Positions 36,333 through 47,131 of a stretch of 64,000 nt of DNA are shown piece after piece; position 1 is the stretch's first letter; every line of letters begins with the position of its first letter. The translations under genes were made by a program, and so were the position numbers. The notes beneath the pieces are model-generated. The model was given only the letters and a program-made list of their open reading frames with translations, did not search any database and was not told where the DNA came from. Source of the stretch: Gambelia wislizenii (Eukaryota > Chordata > Lepidosauria > Squamata > Crotaphytidae); the NCBI GenBank assembly GCA_030847615.1, contig JAUMIR010000005.1, forward strand, positions 239,420,645 to 239,484,644, in the 5' to 3' direction.

Positions 36333-36833
36333 GGGCTTGTCTAGACCTGCCAGAATACTCCAGTTTCCTGCTGGTGTATTCTGGCTGCAGATCGGGCCTG
36401 TTCCCCCTATCCACCCCTTACCTACACGAAACTGGCAGGAGTCAGCCCATATCTGCAGCCATAACCACTGGTGTCTCTCTAAAGCCAGAAAGGAGTCCTG
36501 AAGCATGTGATCAAGGCTGGTTGATCACATGCTGAGGGCCTCCTTTGTGGCTTCAAAGAGACATTGGTGGTGGTGATGGCAGTAGCTGCAGATACAGACT
36601 GGCATACAGATATGTATTCCTGTATTCCTAGTGGACTTGATCCAGGTTTTCCTACATGAAGTGGGTTTTCATGGGTATTTTAATAAAACAGCTTAATGGG
36701 CTTTACACCAGTTTCACCCTGTCTTTGCCCCAGGCATAATCAGGACTGCCCTGGGGTGAAATGGGGCAAAAGCCCTGTATCGTATGGACTGCAGGGCTCC
36801 AGGACAGGGTATATAGCCCATCTAGACAAGCCC
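36333..36833 (+). mobile_element. PIF/Harbinger-like TIR element, copy 3, best preserved
   Basis: The ends are GGGCTTGTCTAGAC and, inverted, GTCTAGACAAGCCC-like (one mismatch), flanked by the 3-bp repeat ATA (36330-36332 and 36834-36836). A 3-bp duplication and a GG start suit PIF/Harbinger. The centre has a CATGTGATCAAGGCTGGTTGATCACATG palindrome region (about 36503-36531). No transposase. Confidence 0.65.
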
Positions 36834-36874
36834 ATAGTTTGTAGTTATACTGGTTCTGCACAACAGAGACAATG

Positions 36875-37645
36875 GAGATTATCAGATGCATTAGAAATGG
36901 TGTTACACGAACACCAGATCACTAAAGGGCTCCCTTTTCAGATGCGTCGTTCCCCCCTTGTAATGCACCCATTCTGCTCCTGTTCCATAGGTGCTGCTTT
37001 TTATTAAATATATATATATTTTATTTTAATTTTCAAGGTTACAAAGTATGAGGGTCTTCTTCCACATCAAGTTAAATAAGCTTATAAAAGTTACATTTTA
37101 CATTTCCCCTCATCATCAAAGTGTACGATTGTATTTTGTTATCTATTGACAAAAATAAAATCTTGACCTCTTTTGTGCTGCTTCCATAGGTGCTGCTTTT
37201 TATTGACAGGAGAAGCCATCAGTACATCCCCCGTTTCGTTTCTGTCACAGATTTGACAGTGACTGAAAAGGTGCCCCATCTCGCTGGCGAGATCCTATCA
37301 TCAATGGGAGTTCCCTGCCAGAACACTTCCTGGTGAGTTCAGGACATCAAGGTAAGTGACACACTTTTTAAAAACTTCCCTGGTTTACTTGGAAGTTTTA
37401 AAGTGTGTTTTTGTGCTTGCTGACACTCCTTTTTTTGTGTGCTGTATTTTGCTTTTTATTTTTGAATTTTCCACACTCACGTCTTCTCAGGAGAATCCAT
37501 GGGATTTCACTTCTGGGCTGCCCTGTCAATGCTACTAAAGGTAGGTCTGAAAAGTTTTGTTATTGTGCCGGGACAGGGGCGGGACAGGGGCAGGAGAGGA
37601 GATTGTGGGGCAGGAATATTGTTTTTGTTCCTGTCTGATAACCTC
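36875..37645 (+). mobile_element. TIR family A, long form, interrupted
   Basis: It starts GAGATTATCAGATGC and ends CTGTCTGATAACCTC. Flanks are CAATG (36870-36874) and CAATT (37646-37650). Internal blocks match 17804-18349 and 19097-19665: TTTTTATTGACAGGAGAAGCC, CAGAACACTTCCTGG, CTTCTCAGGAGAATCC, CTACTAAAGGTAGGTCTG. The 3' part also matches 56665-56912. A 176-bp insertion splits it at 37006-37181. Confidence 0.7.
37006..37181 (-). mobile_element. 176-bp retro-insertion with 23-bp target duplication
   Basis: The 23 bases at 36983-37005 (TTCCATAGGTGCTGCTTTTT plus ATT) recur exactly at 37182-37204. The insert begins AAATATATATATATTTTATT, which on the minus strand is an A-rich 3' tail, so it looks like a 5'-truncated LINE or a processed transcript. 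The body is not recognised. Confidence 0.8.
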
Positions 37646-38380
37646 CAATTAATGAGTAGTGGGAGCACATTTTCAAAAATAGATCCTCACTGGTACACTT
37701 TCTATAGCAACACCCCAGTGGAGATTCCAAAAATGCAGGCAATTGTATTGATCTAAAACCATTGTTAGTCATTTAAAATTCTACCAGGTGCAATTTTATG
37801 TAAAGAGAATGGGTCTTACCGCCTCAAGATGAAGCCATTCCAAAATACTTTAAATTCAATAGAGATGGTTCATGAGCATATCTTTTTGGTGGGAAAACCC
37901 TTTCCTTCTCCAGCTACTGTAGATAGGGATTTTCATATCAGACTATTTCATCCTTGCAAGTGAGGAAAATAATTTCCACAGTTGTCTCCTTGCTGAGAAG
38001 AAAATGAATATTTCTGTGCTTGGTGTTCACACATTGTTCACAGAGACTTCCGGAGGACCCTGGCAGACCTCAGGGGATGATATCTGGCTAAACCATTTCA
38101 CATCTGGCTAAAAGATGATAGCCAGACACTTCATTGACTGCCCCCCCTTTCCACTAGGCATAGAATGACCATAGGGGTGGGATGCAGTATCTCTACAGCA
38201 AGTCTCAGGGGTGATGAATTACAATCTGGATTGCTATACTGATTCCAGCTGGTGAGCATCCCCCCTTTTTTTGCCATGTAATTTTTTGAACACCATGAAC
38301 AAAACATAGTTACACTCGATAGGTTAGTTTCCCCACAAAATGGAATGTTGAATTTACCATGAAGAAATTACCACAAAGTT
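37646..38380. other. No gene recognised
   Basis: Unassigned noncoding sequence. Confidence 0.5.
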
Positions 38381-38582
38381 GTGCACCACTATACCATCCT
38401 GGACAAACTTGATTATGTTTGATTTCAGAAGCGAAGCACTTAGATGGGAGACCACAACATAATGGCAGAGATCTGCAGGTAGGGCTAGGAAAGAATCCTA
38501 TCTGAACCAAGGGGTACCACTGACAGGCAGAGTTGGCAATACTGGGCTAATTTGTCTAAAGTTTTCACTCAGGGGGCAGAAT
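38381..38582 (+). mobile_element. 5S-rRNA-derived SINE
   Basis: Positions 38382-38457 resemble 5S rRNA: ACTATACCATCCTGGAC, TTGATTTCAGAAGCGAAGCA and ACTTAGATGGGAGACCAC, which correspond to the 5S internal promoter and 3' region. A body follows with AGGGCTAGGAAAGAATCCT and GGCAATACTGGGCTAA. An internal stretch of 5S is missing, so it is not a functional 5S gene. Confidence 0.7.
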
Positions 38583-38845
38583 CCTATATTCTGTTCTAGT
38601 TTACATGAGGCAGAGTGGGCAGGAATAGCTGTTATCACTCAGTGCTCAATGGCATAACTGTATATTCACTCTCTAGTAAATTAAAAACCTCTCTAGAGCT
38701 ATGCATAAATGGCTTATTAGAATTCTCCACCCAGGTTGTAGACAGGGAAATAGCACAGGAGATCATTTTACAGAACTGCTCCAGAGGGAATGGAGGATAG
38801 ACCTTGCCTTGAGCAGTTTTTCTTTTTGTTCTCTCCCCCTCCCCA

Positions 38846-39365
38846 TAGAATCATAGAGCTGGAGGTGACCATAAGGACCATCCAGTCCAATCCCCTGCCT
38901 TGCAGGAATACACAATCGAAGCATCTCCTACAGATGACCATCCAGCTTCTGTTCAAAAACCTCCAAAGAAGGAGGCTCCACCACACTATGAGGCAGCCCA
39001 TTCCACTGCCAAGCTCTTACCATCAGGACGTTCTTCCTAATGTTTAGGTGGAATCTCTTTTCCTGTAGTTTGAGTCCATTGCTCCATGTCCTACTCTCTG
39101 GAGCAGCAGAAAACAAGATTGCTCCATCTTCAATATGAACTCCTTTCAAGTATTTAAACAGGTGTTGTGCTACTTATTAACTTTCTCTTCTCCAGGCTAA
39201 ACATACCCAGCTCCCTAAGCCACTCCTCATAGGCCAGTGCTTCCAGACCTTTCACTAGTTTGGTTGGCCTCTTCTGGACATGTTCCAGCTTGTCAATATC
39301 CTTCTTGAATTGTAGTGCCCAGAACTGGACACAGTATTCCAGGTGAGGTCTGATCCAGGAGGTTT
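38846..39365 (-). mobile_element. CR1 LINE C-terminal fragment
   Basis: Minus frames 38928-39149 and 39154-39438 read ESRTWSNGLKLQEKRFHLNI, WNGLPHSVVEPPSLEVFEQK, and [20 protein letters not shown] with [12 protein letters not shown]. The 3' tail is at 38846-38860. A frameshift lies near 39150. Confidence 0.9.
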
Positions 39366-39984
39366 TGTTTTCTGCCACTGCAAATGGCAGCAGTAGCATC
39401 AGTTCTGGCAACCCCACTACCATTTTTGCTCTTTCCATGATACTTTGGACCTACTGTGTACATGTGAGCAGGAATGAATGACAGTTTTAACACAAAAAAA
39501 GGTAAAAAAAATGTTAGGACAATGTTTTGCATAATGGTTGCCTTCTTCTTGGGAACTGAGGAAAAGAAAACCTCAGATCTCTGCCCACCCCTCAGGTACA
39601 TAAAATGCAGTGGTGCCGTTGACCATGAGGACTTTGGAAGCAGGTTGGGGCACATGAGGCCTGTTGCCTATCCATTCTAGAAGCCACACAAAATGATCCC
39701 CATTTCAAATTGCTCCATAAAACCACTAACAAAACCCAGAATGCTATGTAATGTCTTAGTTCTAAAATTATTTGCACAGATGGTAGAACTGTTCTGGCTT
39801 TGATTTAGAGTAATGAGTCCTGACTTCTCTTCTGCAAATAATTTGTGTTGTTTGATGAATTAAGACAATGGACTTCTTGCATCTTGAACACCTTCTCCTG
39901 GAACACTTGGGCTAAATTTCTTTTGAATTTCCAAGCTCATCCCTTTCATTCCTTACAAGATGGTAGAAAAATAAGCAGAGGTAC
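39366..39984. other. No gene recognised
   Basis: Unassigned noncoding sequence. Confidence 0.5.
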
Positions 39985-42520
39985 CACATACAAAAACATT
40001 TTTATTAGTTGTTAGTATATGTTGCTTCTTAATGCAATGCTCAAACTAGGAATACAACTTGGCAGAGGTACATACACATATATTACATGTAGGGTTTGTT
40101 TTTTTTTAAGTTGTGTCTCTAAAATATTTCAAATTCTGTTGAGTTCAGCCCTACATGAGGTCTTTATGTTGGAGCTCATGGGTTACAGCTCCCCACATGT
40201 GGCATTACATGTTGCAGTGTTACTACTTCTGAGTACTATTAACTGTTTCCTCCATTTATGATGGATGATAAATTTAGGTACAGATTCTCAGAAGTATCCT
40301 TCTCCATCATGTTTCACTCTCCCTGTATGAATATTGTGTAAATAATATGTATATCTATACAGATTATATAAATATATATCTATAATATATGTATATTATA
40401 TATGTATATATGTATATTAGTGTGGTTTGGCTTTATGAAGTCAACCATAAAATTTGTGCTTATCTTATATCTGAGATCAAATGTACCGCATTATCAAGAA
40501 AGTAGCAAGTACCTGGACGTCTTACTATAATAATGATCTTCATTCACTTTATGATCTTGCTTCTGTGTGTCAACACATCCTTTACAAGTAAATGTACTCC
40601 CTCATTCTTACAGTAATTTTTAAGACAAAAACTCCAACCTTTATAAAGAAACATCAGGATTTTTTTTTAAAAAAAAGACAACTCAAGGTCTCAGGAAGGA
40701 TTGTACCCTTCCTTGTACATAGTTTGAGGAATAATCAGACATTCATTGTAGCTTTATTTACACTGTAACTCAAGTTCAACAAATATTACAGGTATTGTAT
40801 TATATCTGTACATAGCCAAGTAATGGTTTGGTCATGTTGAAACACACTACCAATAGGTATTTACAGATGGATTAATTAATCTCTGGCTCAATACTGTCTT
40901 CCTTAATATGGCACCAGTAGTTAAAAGATAAATTGTTCCAAGTCCATTTATTAGTGACCCTTGGTAGCCTTGGTAGATTACTGTAATGCAGTTCAGAACA
41001 GGATGGCTATCTTTGGGGTACAACTGTAAAGATGAGATGGAACAGTCTGTAACATTCAGACTTCCTGTAACCTCCCAGAAGATGTAATGGGAGGAAACAA
41101 AAAAAAGAATCCATCTGCCCTCACTCTGTTGTTTTGACCACTTTGATAGGGCTGGGTAAAAAGCTGGATTCCTCATGTCAAAGCTTTCTGCTTCTGTTAT
41201 TTCAACAACAGTTGGCCAAACAGGGAATACATGAAACACATAACAGAATACATTTGGAATTGGAATTTTCTACATGTAAGATTTCATACAGCATCACATG
41301 ACAACATACCCACATCTCTTTTTGTCTTGAGCAAGGTAAGCACCTGCATTGCCTATTGCTGGTTACAGAAAAAGAGTTATCAATGAATGTCCATTTCCAA
41401 AAAGAAATGGGTGAGAACACTGGTGGCATTAGGGGGCTGTGGAGAGGCTGAACCGAACCAGGTGACACCATCGGGGAGGGGGTGACCTCAGCTTTACTAA
41501 CACCAGAGGGAGAGAATTTATTTTCTGATAAGAATTAATCACACATTTCTTCACATTGAGATTGGAAAGAATATGAGATTAAAACAGTTTACACGGGGGA
41601 GAAATCAAAATGGTCAGATTTGCCAATTTGGAAACAAAACTTTGTACCCAACAGAGGTGCAATCATTCACTTATTCTTTTCATGCATGTGAGAATGAACT
41701 ATTAAAAAGATTTTTCCCATCTCAGCAGCATTAGGGGAGATTTTTCAATTTTTTTTCCCAAATTCTGGGATTATTTTGCAAAAAATTCACATAGATTTTT
41801 TACATGATTTTTTTCATACAAAACTCTTATTTTTTTTACAAAAAAGAAAAGATTAAAATGTTTTTGCACAAAAATCCAATGAACATTTTAAAAAACACAC
41901 TGGCCTTGTCACTCTCATACAGAGGTAAAAAAATGTCAGATAAATTGATAGGTTTTAAGGGTTTTTTCCCTTCTCTCTCTCTCTCTCAATCTCTCTCTGT
42001 GTTGAAACACTTCTTTCCAAGGATGCATTTTTCCCATATACTGTATTCTCTACATTCCTAATGCTTATCTCTTAAAATTTATAATCCCTGTGCATTCAAC
42101 CATATTTGTGATGCTGAATTCAGTTTGGCACCTCTTCTGAAAAGTTTATCATCCTTAACAACATGAGCCTTGCCATGATAGTAAAAGCTGTACCTATGGA
42201 ACTGAGCAAGTATAGATGGAGGAGAATTTTCTTTCCATTTGTTTTTGAAGAATTTAGCAAAAAAATTTAAAAAATCTAATATTTAGTATGGAGATAAAGT
42301 AATTTTTTAAAATGCATATAGAAGAAAAGACAACTCAGTTCACATATTTCCCCTTCCCTACTCCCATTGCATTTAACAAAATCATTTCCCCCTATAACCA
42401 ACAATAGGTAACTTTGTGCTCAATGTAATTAAGTTTATATTATTAGCCCAATACAGTTGTTCCCTTTCTGCTTTGTAGCTGAAGAGTCATGTGTGTCACC
42501 TGGAAGGCCATCTACTAGAG
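39985..42520 (-). other. Repeat-poor block, candidate distal CHRM2 3' UTR
   Basis: No transposon family is recognised in about 2.5 kb, in contrast to its surroundings. On the minus strand AATAAA signals lie at 40753-40758 (in TGTAAATAAAGC) and near 39998-40003. An AT-rich run of TATA/TGTA motifs sits at about 40340-40420. A 130-codon minus frame (40847-41239) resembles nothing I know. Since CHRM2 is also on the minus strand and its stop is at 50544, this could be the end of a long 3' UTR or an unrelated conserved noncoding block. This is inference only. Confidence 0.3.
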
Positions 42521-42540
42521 TTAGGAAGACCACTCACATA

Positions 42541-42766
42541 TGGCCCCTTTATACTATACAATTATAGTACTTTGATACCATTTTAACTCCCATGGCATCA
42601 TCTGATGGGATCTTGGGATTTGTAGTTCAGAGATTCTGACTTAGAATTCTCTGTCAGAGAGATCTAGTGTCTAACCAAAGTACAAACCCCAGGATCCCAT
42701 ATGATACACCCTTAGTGATTAAAGTGGAATCATAGTGCTATAATTCTGCAGTGTGAAAGAGCCCCT
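42541..42766. mobile_element. hAT-like MITE, family 1, copy 3
   Basis: Left end GGCCCCTTTATACTATACAA and, inverted at the right, CTGCAGTGTGAAAGAGCCCC. Inner blocks GGGATTTGTAGTTCAGA, CTCTGTCAGAGAGATCTAG and TTAAAGTGGAATCATAG match the other family 1 copies. Confidence 0.75.
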
Positions 42767-43065
42767 AGTCTGAGCCAATCACAATTATGCCAGAGAAGAC
42801 CTAAATTATAAGGATTTCCTTGACATAGTCCTGTGAGTATTCCCTTTGCATATTAACCATGTGGCAAGTCACCCAGACATTTTACCTTCCCAACACTCAC
42901 AACATATGCAATGCATTTCAGTTCCCTTGAACTCAGGAATATTAAACTGGCTTATGCAGAAGTGTATTCTGCTTATGCAGAAGTGTATGCAGAAGTGTAT
43001 AACAACTTTAAGTGGAGGCAGAGGGTTGACCACAGAGCTCAGAAAAAATCCCTTTTAGAATTGCA

Positions 43066-43400
43066 GGTTGAGTATCACTTATCTGGAATTCCAAAATCTG
43101 AAATACTCCAGAATCCAAAACAGTCCACATGGGTGGTTCTGATAGTGATACCTTTGCTTTCTGATGGTTCAATGAACAAAAACCTTGTTTTGTGCATAAA
43201 ATTATTTAAAATATTGTGTATAAAATTACTGTCAGGCTATAAGTATAAAGTGTACATGAAACATAAATGAATTTCATGTTTAGACTTGGGACCCATCTCC
43301 AAGATATCTCATTGTGTATAAACAAGTATTTAAAAAAATATGAAATGCAGAACACTTCTGGTCCCAAGCATTTTGGATAAGTATACTCAACCTGCACCTC
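43066..43400 (-). mobile_element. Tigger-like Tc1/mariner MITE, complete
   Basis: The ends are CAGGTTGAGTAT and, inverted, ATACTCAACCTG. Body phrases on the minus strand include AAGCATTTGGGACCAGAAG-like sequence, GGAGATGGGTCCCAAGTCTA and AACCATCAGAAAGCAAAGGT. These closely match a Tigger-group repeat family I know from mammals. About 335 bp, non-autonomous. Confidence 0.8.
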
Positions 43401-43439
43401 CTCCCAGCATTTTCTTGAACAAGCACAAGGCAGGATGCA

Positions 43440-43612
43440 GGACTGTCTTCATCCCCACTCTCTCCTCACAACAACCCTGGAAGCTAAGAGAGAGAGAGAG
43501 AGTAACTGGCCTGAGGTCACCCAGTGAGTTTCATGGCTCTGTTGGGACTAGATTGGGATTTCTCAAATCCCAATCCAAAACTCTTTAACTGCTACACAAC
43601 ACAGGCTCTCCA
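43440..43612 (-). mobile_element. tRNA-derived SINE, partial
   Basis: The minus strand begins GGAGAGCCTGTGTTGTGTAG with a tRNA-like head, and the plus strand shows GAGGTCACCCAGTGAGTTTC. The BovB-like tail is missing. A (GA)n run lies at 43486-43502. Confidence 0.7.
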
Positions 43613-43859
43613 GAGTTGGTTCTGGGTGTGTTACCTATAAAGATGTTTGTCCAATTACTTTGATATGGTGCCTATCATTCACAAGGCTGCTGACTTGGGT
43701 ACCCTTCGAACAGTGGGAGCTACTTTCCATCAGGCCCATCCCACATGGCTGCTACAACATTTAAAGCCTTTCAAGCTTTATCAGTATTTTCCCCACTGGC
43801 CCTTACCACATTTAGGCAAGAGATGAGCAGGTAAGGCCTGGGCAGCTGACCAATCCTTA

Positions 43860-44220
43860 TAGTGGGGATGAGCAAAGTATAACCTACGGGCTGCAAGTGG
43901 CCCATGGACCCCATTCTTGTAGTCCATGAAGCCTCTCAACAATCCTCTAATCCCATTTTTTAAAAAAGAAAATCAACATGACTTTCAGGCTTTTTTGGGC
44001 TCCCAGACAATGCAGAACCCTTCAAAAGTGTGAAAACACATGAACACTCCACTTAAGCACCCCAGAACTGAATACTATTGCCAAGTACCTCTGCTTTCCC
44101 TCTCAAAATGGTGATAGGAAATGGTGCCATTTTGAGAGGGATTACAAAGGAAAGCAGTGCTATTTAGGCTTGCTGTGGGAAAATTGCCCCACCCCACAGT
44201 TGCCCATTGCTATGCTATAG
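43860..44220. mobile_element. hAT-like element with internal perfect hairpin
   Basis: The ends GGGATGAGCAAAGTATAACC and, inverted, CCACAGTTGCCCATTGCTAT fit the hAT-type TIR family with ATGGGCAA. Inside, CCCTCTCAAAATGG (44098-44111) and CCATTTTGAGAGGG (44127-44140) form a perfect 14-base hairpin with a 15-base loop. Confidence 0.55.
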
Positions 44221-44938
44221 GCTGAGGCCATCAAACATGAAGAGGAAAACTCTGGGATGAATCCCATGGTGCTACTGAAAATTAAAGGGGATGAAAATAT
44301 GGAACTCTTACAGTGGGATAATTGTTTGGCAGTTATATGACTGCTTCAATTCACCCCAAAGTCTTGACACAGGGAGACATTTTACTATGCAAGATGCAAA
44401 AGCAATCAGGAATCCATTGGCAGTGCTTTGATAAAATACCCACTTGTTGGAATTTTTGTGTATGATATGATTTGGAACAGGTCAGCTTGACAGCTACCTC
44501 ATTATGCCTTATGGTAGAACTGGCCCTGATTCAAACAAATTGATGACACCAGGGGTGGGGATCGAGATCAATAATCTTTCTTTTCAATGATATGTTCCTC
44601 CACCCCAATGTCTGATGTGATGTGAACAAATTAGAATGACAGTTGTGGGAACAGGAATGGTAGATTTGGATATGACAGAGAAGGAGGGGGCAGAGAGATG
44701 AGGAAAACATGAGCGAGTTGCTGATGTTTTAACCTGCCCTTGTAGCTGTACATTTAAAAGCCAGTCAATCTGCAGCAGTTTACAGGTGATCCTCTTCATT
44801 TTCATACCACAGATAGTTTGAGCTTCTTGTTTTCAGCTGGCAACCTTACCCCTCCTTTATGCTTCTGTATGACACTAGGATATCTTAAACCTTGTTAGTT
44901 TTAATATGTGGCCACCTTCTCTCAAGATGGCTTCACTC
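44221..44938. other. No gene recognised
   Basis: Unassigned noncoding sequence. Confidence 0.5.
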
Positions 44939-45150
44939 CAAATTGTTATGTGTCTTCAAGTTGACTCTGACTTATGGTGACCCTTCCATAGGGTTTTCTT
45001 GGCAAGATTTATTCAGAAGAGGTCCACCATTGCCTTCATCTAAGGGCAAAAGAATGTGGCTTGCACAAGGTTACCTAGTAGGTGGACTGTATACTCCAAC
45101 CTTGGTCTCCCCGAGTTCTAGCAGTTCTTTCATTCTAAGAGACCCTTAAT
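44939..45150 (-). mobile_element. Sauria-type SINE, diverged
   Basis: On the plus strand: tail GACTTATGGTGACCC, GGGTTTTCTTGGCAAGATTT, GCACAAGGTTACCTAGTAGG, then a decayed tRNA-like head to CTAAGAGACCC. The B box is mutated. Confidence 0.85.
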
Positions 45151-46901
45151 ATGATTCCTGAAAAGAGACATCAGATGGGCAGGTGGGTGTCAGGAGCTTC
45201 CATCAGATTAGAACCTAATGGGAACTTTTCAGTGTTCCTGAACATAACACCTTTAGAATAATTTCAATGGCCATAAATTGTGCATGACAGAAGTTAATGA
45301 TTTGGAACCTATTGTTAATCCCAACCAGAGCAGACCCACTGAATGTAATGGGGTGTTCCTATATATTTACTCAACATTTAGTTGATTCAATAGGCCTACT
45401 TTAGTTGGTACTACCCAATAGGATTCAGGGCAATGTCTAGAACTTAAAAATGTTCCTTAAAAATACACCTCGAATTCCAGAATCCCCCAGCCAGAATGGC
45501 CAGTGGCCATGCCAACTGAAGATTTCTTGGAGTTATACTGTAGTTGAAAGAGGTAATATTTCTAAGCTCTGTAAGATCTTGTGAGGAATGGCTGCCATTC
45601 AGTGAATGAACAATAGCGCATCTTTCTTCTGCAAGAGGTTGGAGAAGAATCGAACATACTTCTCTATACTTGTCTGAAAGAAGTATGCAACTATTCAGAT
45701 TTGCTTTCCTCCATAGGATATGACTCAGGATGATAGATAGCTAAACTATGCTGTTTTTCTTGTCCATGTGCTAATGAAAAGAACACTGTGTTGGATCCAA
45801 ACATGGCCACATGTAAAGTAGGACTACTGTAATCAATGGGATTTAAGTCAGTAGTGACTAACTTCAGTGCACCTGCTCTATGTATGGTTAAACCTGCATT
45901 CAATCCACTGGTGTCATGTAAAAACTGAAAATGAATCCAGGATCCTTATGCTAATTTTCTTGATTCTGAAAAAAAGAGGTAGGGTTTGTTATTGCTGTCA
46001 AGGATAATGTCCTCTATTCCAGTGCCACGCTCAGCAAGAAAGCTGGAACAAGTAATTGCTTTTGTCAACCTGTTAAGCAGTTGGGCGTCAGGTGACAAAT
46101 GTGAAGCTCAAAGACACATTTTTTGGGAGGAAAAAAAAAGGAGATTCACATTTTCATCCAATGGAAGCAAACTTCAAAAGGAGAGATGACATGATGAGAA
46201 TGCGAAGTGTCATGTAGGTTTCGACAACAAGGGAAACCATGAGAAATTGAGCAATTCCTTGGAGATTCTCAATGACTTAATCTTTGCTTTAAAGATGAAA
46301 TCATTAAGTAGCCAGGAGGGATTTATTTAGGCTCTCCTCTAATACATTCTGTACCCCTCCCTGCACCCTCAACAACTAAATTAAAAGCTTTCAAATTTCA
46401 AAGGCAGGGTGAGAGAAGATTGAATCCTTAATGTCATAAAGGGTAAATAAAACGTAAGCATCACCAAATAGTTGTGATTAATTATCAAGCAGGGGAACAG
46501 AACAATAATTCCTCTTCAAATTATGTGGAATAAATATTGAACAATGATACAGTGGACACGTTTAGCATGTCTAGTTGTGGCTGTAATATATATATTAACT
46601 ATGTGAGGCAAAGTCCTAAATGTCTTTCTGTTTGTAAAGGTGAAGCTATTGCCAGTGAAGCATTGATGGGAGTGTTGGATTGGAACGAGATGACTCTGAA
46701 AACCCTGTTAACCCAGAAAATCACTTCAGCTACTTCATGTTAACAGAGACCTGAGAGCAAGTCTTCTATAACTCAGCAAAACCTACTTCTCAGTAGAGTG
46801 CATAGGCTGGCACAGTAAGTGGCTATTGGCATACCCTTGTGAGGCCTTAAAGCCACAGAGGTTGACCCTGTGTTCATGGGATTCCCAAGTCTGGATCATC
46901 C
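45151..46901. other. No gene recognised; CCCATTGATT-type repeat at 45310-45430
   Basis: Apart from the dispersed repeat piece (CAGAGCAGACCCACTGAATG) and a possible MITE remnant at 45465-45560, the stretch is unassigned. It has an AT-rich, relatively repeat-poor segment at 46200-46560. Confidence 0.5.
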
Positions 46902-47131
46902 TTAATTGTTATTGTATGCCTTCCAGTAATTTCCAACACATAGTAACTCTACAGCAAATGTATCACAGGGTTTTCTTGGCAAAATTTGTTCAGAGAGGTT
47001 TTGCTTTGTCTACCTCTGAGGCCGAGATAGTGTGACTTGCCCAAGGTCACCCAGTGGGTTTCCATGGCTCAGCAGGGATTCAAACCCTGGTCTCCAGAAT
47101 GTACTCTGACACTACACCACTCTGGCTCTGG
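46902..47131 (-). mobile_element. Sauria-type SINE, nearly complete
   Basis: The tail end is TTGTTATTGTATGCCTTCCAG. The body has GGGTTTTCTTGGCAAAATTT and CTTGCCCAAGGTCACCCAGT. The tRNA-like head includes a B box (GGGTTTGAATCCC on the minus strand, within 47074-47088) and an A-box region CAGAGCCAGAGTGGTGTAGT. No target duplication is seen. Confidence 0.9.

Noticed and set aside
38382..38457. 5S rRNA gene
   Set aside because: Only parts of 5S are kept, with an internal deletion, and it is fused to a SINE body.
1..40000. Exons of PTN, the usual neighbour beyond the CHRM2 3' end
   Set aside because: None of the Cys-rich, Lys-rich pleiotrophin exon sequences is visible in any frame.
40847..41239. 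130-codon minus frame in the repeat-poor block
   Set aside because: No recognisable domain, signal or splice context, and the length is within chance for the window.
47074..47131. tRNA gene
   Set aside because: The A-box and B-box-like sequence is the decayed head of a SINE. A cloverleaf cannot be completed.
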